Source: UQRS01 sp964481575 (GTDB lineage: Bacteria > Bacillota > Clostridia > Oscillospirales > Acutalibacteraceae). From it: DNA of 19,724 nucleotides. Shown here in pieces: positions 19,177 through 19,724 of this stretch (its first letter is position 1; each line of letters begins with the position of its first letter). The DNA lies in contig CAYZTR010000042.1 in assembly GCA_964481575.1 (NCBI GenBank), positions 1 to 19,724 on the forward strand, read 5' to 3'. The position numbers and the translations under genes are program-made. The notes under the pieces are model-generated. The model was given only the letters and a program-made list of their open reading frames with translations. It did no database searches and was not told the DNA's origin.

Positions 19177-19724
19177 ATGGTTAAAGTTGCTATTAATGGT
19201 TTTGGCCGCATTGGCCGTCTGGCTTTCAGACAGATGTTCGGCGCAGAAGGTTATGAAGTTGTCGCCATCAACGATCTGACCAGCTCCAAGATGCTGGCTC
19301 ATCTGCTAAAGTATGATACTGCGCAGGGTAACTATGTTGCCCAGGGCCACACCGTCGACTACAACGAGGGTGAAGGTGAGGACAACTACATTGTCGTAGA
19401 TGGCAAGAAGATCGTTATCTACAAGGTTCCCAATGCAGCTGAGCTGCCCTGGGGCGAGCTGGGCGTAGACGTTGTGCTGGAGTGCACTGGTTTCTACACC
19501 TCTAAGGCTAAGGCTCAGGCTCATATCGACGCCGGCGCCAAGAAGGTTGTTATTTCCGCTCCTGCCGGTAACGATCTGCCCACCATTGTTTACAATGTAA
19601 ACAATGAGATCCTGACCAAGGATGACACTGTTATCTCCGCTGCTTCCTGCACCACCAACTGCCTGGCTCCCATGGCTAAGGCTCTGAATGATGCGTTCCC
19701 GATCCAGAGTGGTATCATGACCAC
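19177..19724 (+). CDS. gap: Glyceraldehyde-3-phosphate dehydrogenase (5' part; gene runs off the window)
   Basis: Glycolytic enzyme that oxidises glyceraldehyde-3-phosphate to 1,3-bisphosphoglycerate with NAD. The first 182 codons are present. They include the Rossmann motif INGFGRIGRLAFR, INDLTSS with Asp33 (the acidic residue that favours NAD over NADP), HLLKYDTAQG, ECTGFYTSKAKAQAHIDAGAKKVVIS, and the catalytic SAASCTTNCLAP with Cys158. A strong AGGAGG (19163-19168) sits eight bases before the ATG. Codon choice here is visibly more restricted (CTG, AAG, GCT, GTT) than in neighbouring genes, as expected for a very highly expressed protein. The C-terminal half lies beyond the window. Confidence 0.96.
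   Translation, partial: MVKVAINGFGRIGRLAFRQMFGAEGYEVVAINDLTSSKMLAHLLKYDTAQGNYVAQGHTVDYNEGEGEDNYIVVDGKKIVIYKVPNAAELPWGELGVDVVLECTGFYTSKAKAQAHIDAGAKKVVISAPAGNDLPTIVYNVNNEILTKDDTVISAASCTTNCLAPMAKALNDAFPIQSGIMT

Noticed and set aside
1..19724. CRISPR arrays, tRNA or rRNA genes, insertion sequences, phage genes
   Set aside because: I saw no regularly spaced repeats, no tRNA cloverleaf or rRNA cores, and no transposase or integrase motifs. Only short local repeats are present.

Overview
The window looks like a chromosomal segment of a Gram-positive, anaerobic, gut-type Firmicute, most plausibly of the Oscillospiraceae/Ruminococcaceae group. The pointers are AGGAGG ribosome sites, TTGACA/TATAAT promoters with frequent extended -10 elements, a single-chain glycyl-tRNA synthetase, a cobalamin riboswitch driving an energy-coupling-factor (ECF) transporter, and a secreted GH43 enzyme ending in a dockerin. 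The DNA is moderately GC-rich by eye. I see no rRNA, tRNA, insertion sequence, phage gene or CRISPR array. The taxonomic placement is inference.

Layout. (1) 1-471, minus: 5' part of the glycyl-tRNA synthetase gene, with its promoter at 601-629 and a structured leader I cannot assign. (2) 734-3762, plus: a compact folate operon folE-folP-folB-folK followed by a YgjP-like metallopeptidase. Together the four fol enzymes cover GTP cyclohydrolase, dihydroneopterin aldolase, pyrophosphokinase and dihydropteroate synthase. (3) 3759-7633, plus: a consensus promoter that overlaps the stop codon of the previous gene, a cobalamin riboswitch, an intrinsic terminator, then a small secreted Cys-containing protein, EcfT, a fused double EcfA ATPase and an S component, all translationally overlapping. 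This is a B12-responsive uptake operon, with B12 or a B12 precursor as the likely substrate. (4) 7694-9584: two single-gene units, a Cof-type HAD phosphatase and prephenate dehydrogenase TyrA, each with its own promoter; tyrA ends at a strong terminator. (5) 9585-10044: a gene-poor stretch with hairpins, 20-bp imperfect repeats and two promoters. (6) 10045-13620: a heterodimeric ABC exporter pair with one degenerate ATP site, closed by a strong terminator. (7) 13631-16117: a dockerin-bearing GH43 glycosidase with its own promoter and a hairpin leader. (8) 16186-17370, minus: a membrane-anchored L,D-transpeptidase converging on the GH43 gene across a shared terminator. (9) 17510-18982: a polyprenyl-phosphate sugar transferase. 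(10) 19085-end: the 5' part of glyceraldehyde-3-phosphate dehydrogenase.

Most of the window is core metabolism and envelope biology. The most distinctive unit is the riboswitch-ECF operon: a complete promoter-aptamer-terminator controls a transporter whose first gene encodes a small exported protein I do not recognise and whose S component carries two extra N-terminal membrane segments. The other places worth a second look are the glyS leader, the 9585-10044 intergenic stretch and the dockerin enzyme.
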